Source: Betaproteobacteria bacterium (lineage in GTDB: Bacteria > Pseudomonadota > Gammaproteobacteria > Burkholderiales > Casimicrobiaceae). From it: a stretch of DNA of 64,000 bases. The stretch is taken from the NCBI GenBank assembly GCA_013298145.1, contig JAAFJO010000010.1:20229-84228 (forward strand), given 5' to 3'. Made by a program: the position numbers and the translations under genes. The notes beneath the pieces are model-generated. The model saw only the letters and a program-made list of their open reading frames with translations. It did not search any database and was not told the origin of the DNA. This document shows positions 62,174 to 64,000 of this stretch, one piece after another; positions within the stretch are counted from its first letter, which is position 1; every line of letters starts with the position of its first letter.

Positions 62174-63556
62174 ATGCTCTACGCCTTCCACGAAATCCAG
62201 AAATCTCTCGCCTCACCGATGCGCTTCGCTGCGCAGATGGGCATGAATTGGGCGCAATCTAACGGTAATCCGTGGCGCGACACACCGCCAAATGATTGGC
62301 TCGCAGCGTCGAGCGAGATGACGATTCGCTTGACGCAGGATTACCCAAAGCGCCCGTTCAACATTCATAACGTGGTGGTTGATGGCCACACGCACATGGT
62401 TGAGGAATCGGTCGCATCATCGAGGGCATTTTGCGAACTGCGCCGCTTTGCGAAGGTCGGTAGTAAAGGCGAGCCACGTGTTTTGCTGGTTGCGCCGCTC
62501 TCGGGGCATTTCGCTACGCTACTGCGCGATACGGCGCAATCGCTCGTACAGCATCATGAGGTGTACATCACCGATTGGAAAAACGCGCGCGATGTCCCGC
62601 TCACCGATGGCATTTTTCATCTCGATGACTACGTGCAGTACGTCATCGACTACCTGCGCGAGCTCGGCCCGAACGTGCACGTAATATCAGTGTGTCAGCC
62701 GACGGTTCCAGTGATGTGCGCAGTGAGTTTGATGGCCGCGCAGAATGACCCAATGCGCCCGAAGAGCATGGTGATGATGGGCGGGCCAATCGATACACGA
62801 GTGCACGCGTCGAGCGTGAACGAATACGCCACTAAACACTCGCCCGAGTGGTTCGAGAAAAACGTGATCGCGCGCGTGCCCGCGAAATACGCAGGCTTTG
62901 GTCGCCGCGTGTATCCAGGCTTTTTGCAACATTACGGATTCGTTGCCATGAATCCAGGGCGCCACGCAAAATCGCACTGGGAATTTTTCCTAGATATGCT
63001 TAAAGGCGATACCGACGACGCCGAAGCACACCGCAAGTTCTACGACGAGTACAACGCGGTGCTCGATCTTGATGCGGCGTATTACCTTGAAACGGTGCGT
63101 CGCGTGTTCCAAGAGTTCCACTTGCCGCGCGGCGTCATGGAAGTGAAAGGCGAGCGCGTCGATCCGTCAAAGATTCGAGATATCGCCCTGATGACAGTCG
63201 AAGGCGAACTCGACGATATTTCGCTGCCAGGACAAACATACGCTGCACACGGGTTGTGCTCAAGCATTCCGCAATCAATGCAAAAGCATCTGCTGGTCGA
63301 AAAGTGTGGCCACTACGGCATCTTCTCCGGTAGCCGTTGGCGAAACATCATCTATCCCGAGATTCGCGGTTTCATCGCGGCGCAGGAAGCAAGCGCGCCA
63401 ACAGTAAAAAAGGCGGGCGTCGTTGCGAAGAAGGCGCCTCGCGGCCCTGCAGGTGCCGCGACGAAGGTCGCCACCCAATCCACGGCGAAGAATGCAGTAG
63501 AAAAACACGCCACCCGCTCCCGCGCGCCCAGCGTGAGCCGACGCGGGCGCGATTGA
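62174..63556 (+). CDS. phaZ: Intracellular polyhydroxybutyrate depolymerase
   Basis: 460 aa, PhaZ of the intracellular type, mobilising native PHB granules. Alpha/beta-hydrolase core with nucleophile Cys174 in VISVCQPTVPVMCAV, a cysteine instead of serine as in Ralstonia-type PhaZ. Its catalytic Asp is probably in VEGELDDIS, and the His in KCGHYGIFSGSRWRN. Start MLYAFHEIQKSLASPMRFAA is the family N-terminus. Residues from about 412 to 460 form a Lys/Ala/Arg-rich tail (KKAGVVAKKAPRGPAG and so on) not needed for catalysis. Confidence 0.93.
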   Translation: MLYAFHEIQKSLASPMRFAAQMGMNWAQSNGNPWRDTPPNDWLAASSEMTIRLTQDYPKRPFNIHNVVVDGHTHMVEESVASSRAFCELRRFAKVGSKGEPRVLLVAPLSGHFATLLRDTAQSLVQHHEVYITDWKNARDVPLTDGIFHLDDYVQYVIDYLRELGPNVHVISVCQPTVPVMCAVSLMAAQNDPMRPKSMVMMGGPIDTRVHASSVNEYATKHSPEWFEKNVIARVPAKYAGFGRRVYPGFLQHYGFVAMNPGRHAKSHWEFFLDMLKGDTDDAEAHRKFYDEYNAVLDLDAAYYLETVRRVFQEFHLPRGVMEVKGERVDPSKIRDIALMTVEGELDDISLPGQTYAAHGLCSSIPQSMQKHLLVEKCGHYGIFSGSRWRNIIYPEIRGFIAAQEASAPTVKKAGVVAKKAPRGPAGAATKVATQSTAKNAVEKHATRSRAPSVSRRGRD

Positions 63557-63858
63557 CACGATGACAAAACGCGCGGCGGCTACGATCTTATTGGGCTAAG
63601 CCCACGATTTATCGAATCTCATTAGTGCGTATCGGGTGACGCTAGCCCCGCGCCAGCGTGCCTTACGGGCACGAGTTAGCTTTATGCGGAACGCTAGAAG
63701 TGGCAATTTGCTGCAGCGCCACCAAAAACCTTGAATTTTTTTTGAGTGACCGCTCAAAATTTCGACGTTCACCCGCAACGCCTCGTCGAATAAAGCCTGC
63801 AGCTCGATAGTGCGAATCGAGATCGACCCGAATTGCTCAAAATTCGAGCGTCGAATGC
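63557..63858. other. Intergenic region after phaZ
   Basis: About 300 bases with no recognisable gene; contains inverted words (GCTCAAAATT, AATTTTGAGC-like), possibly a terminator for phaZ, not certain. Confidence 0.4.
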
Positions 63859-64000
63859 CTAAAAATTATTCATTTTTTCTTATTTTTTTGTTGGTTGGAG
63901 TTGCGTGGATTAGAAAGTTGCTACATAATCTCGTTTCTCCGCTGAACAAACGTAACGAAGCGAACGCAGCCATCTAGGTTGTTGAAGAGTTTGACGAGGT
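63859..64000 (+). promoter_or_regulatory. Probable rRNA-type promoter region
   Basis: An AT-rich UP-element-like tract (AAAAATTATTCATTTTTTCT at 63861-63880, then TATTTTTTTG) precedes TTGCGT (63901-63906), a 17-base spacer and CATAAT (63924-63929). The next bases CTCGTTTCTCCGCTGAACAA resemble the beginning of betaproteobacterial rRNA leaders as I remember them. The window stops just after TTGACG (63991-63996), a possible second -35. An rrn operon would therefore begin outside the window. Confidence 0.5.

Noticed and set aside
63973..63990. Another MITE end (CTAGGTTGTTGAAGA resembles CTAGGTGTTGAAGA at 14265)
   Set aside because: Only about 13 bases match, the following bases diverge and the window ends, so it cannot be supported.
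63975..64000. Start of 16S rRNA (GTTGAAGAGTTTGA)
   Set aside because: The 16S start continues TCCTGGCTCAG or similar after GAGTTTGA; here it is CGAGGT. Read instead as part of the leader with a second -35.

Overview
The window looks like chromosome of a betaproteobacterium, probably Burkholderiales or a close relative. The evidence is gene order and content, not a database match: a leuC–entericidin–leuD–leuB / fimV / truA / trpF–trpB–trpA / accD–folC–dedD–cvpA–purF–metZ series typical of that class, an intracellular polyhydroxybutyrate depolymerase, rpsU–yqeY beside tsaD, and a MutL with the endonuclease-type C-terminus. Composition is moderately GC-rich throughout. The clearest exceptions are a more AT-rich hypothetical gene (37181-38044) and the last 150 bases. 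No tRNA, complete rRNA, CRISPR array, transposase or prophage gene was seen.

Layout. 1-1701: 3' part of waaA (Kdo transferase) and a convergent family 2 glycosyltransferase. 1827-6200: glycerol-3-phosphate ABC importer, with ugpC divergent from ugpB-A-E and a terminator hairpin between ugpB and ugpA. 6282-14663: terC, folB, plsY, tsaD, rpsU, yqeY, a GNAT acetyltransferase, a metallo-beta-lactamase-fold lipoprotein, a secreted protein, a VOC protein and a DUF1232 protein. This stretch carries a small family of inverted-repeat (MITE-like) elements that sit on stop codons. 14676-18332: a giant AsmA-like DUF748 protein. 18594-24573: a MexEF-OprN-like RND efflux operon. 24803-31210: a Rieske oxygenase, a small secreted protein, the isoprenoid operon xseB-ispA-dxs and a ChaN/TIKI-like lipoprotein. 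31514-40694: S9 peptidase, divergent mutL, miaA, an orphan low-GC gene and plsB. 40934-51518: leucine and tryptophan biosynthesis with fimV and truA between them. 51550-54514: a two-component system and a secreted protein on the minus strand, separating trpA from accD. 54956-63556: accD, folC, dedD, cvpA, purF, a small membrane protein, metZ and phaZ. The window ends in what looks like an rRNA-type promoter region.

The genes are mostly housekeeping: phospholipid synthesis (plsY, plsB, accD, with ugp supplying glycerol-3-phosphate), folate (folB, folC), tRNA modification (tsaD, miaA, truA), branched-chain and aromatic amino acids, purines, methionine, envelope (waaA, DUF748, fimV, RND pump) and carbon storage (phaZ).

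The most unusual feature is the intergenic DNA. At least four unrelated families of inverted repeats punctuate it: (i) 110-170 bp MITE-like elements with 22-bp ends whose first bases are CTAG and which supply or abut stop codons; (ii) CCCTCCCCTTCAAGGGGAGGG palindromes, two of which lie inside coding sequence (the MBL-fold gene and mutL) and add in-frame peptide; (iii) ACACAGAT/ATCTGTGT long hairpins ending shortly before the start codons of miaA, leuC, the entericidin gene, trpA and folC; (iv) GC-rich perfect inverted repeats, one containing the truA stop codon. No single new defence or metabolic system is evident. The repeat architecture and the orphan gene at 37181-38044 are the best leads.
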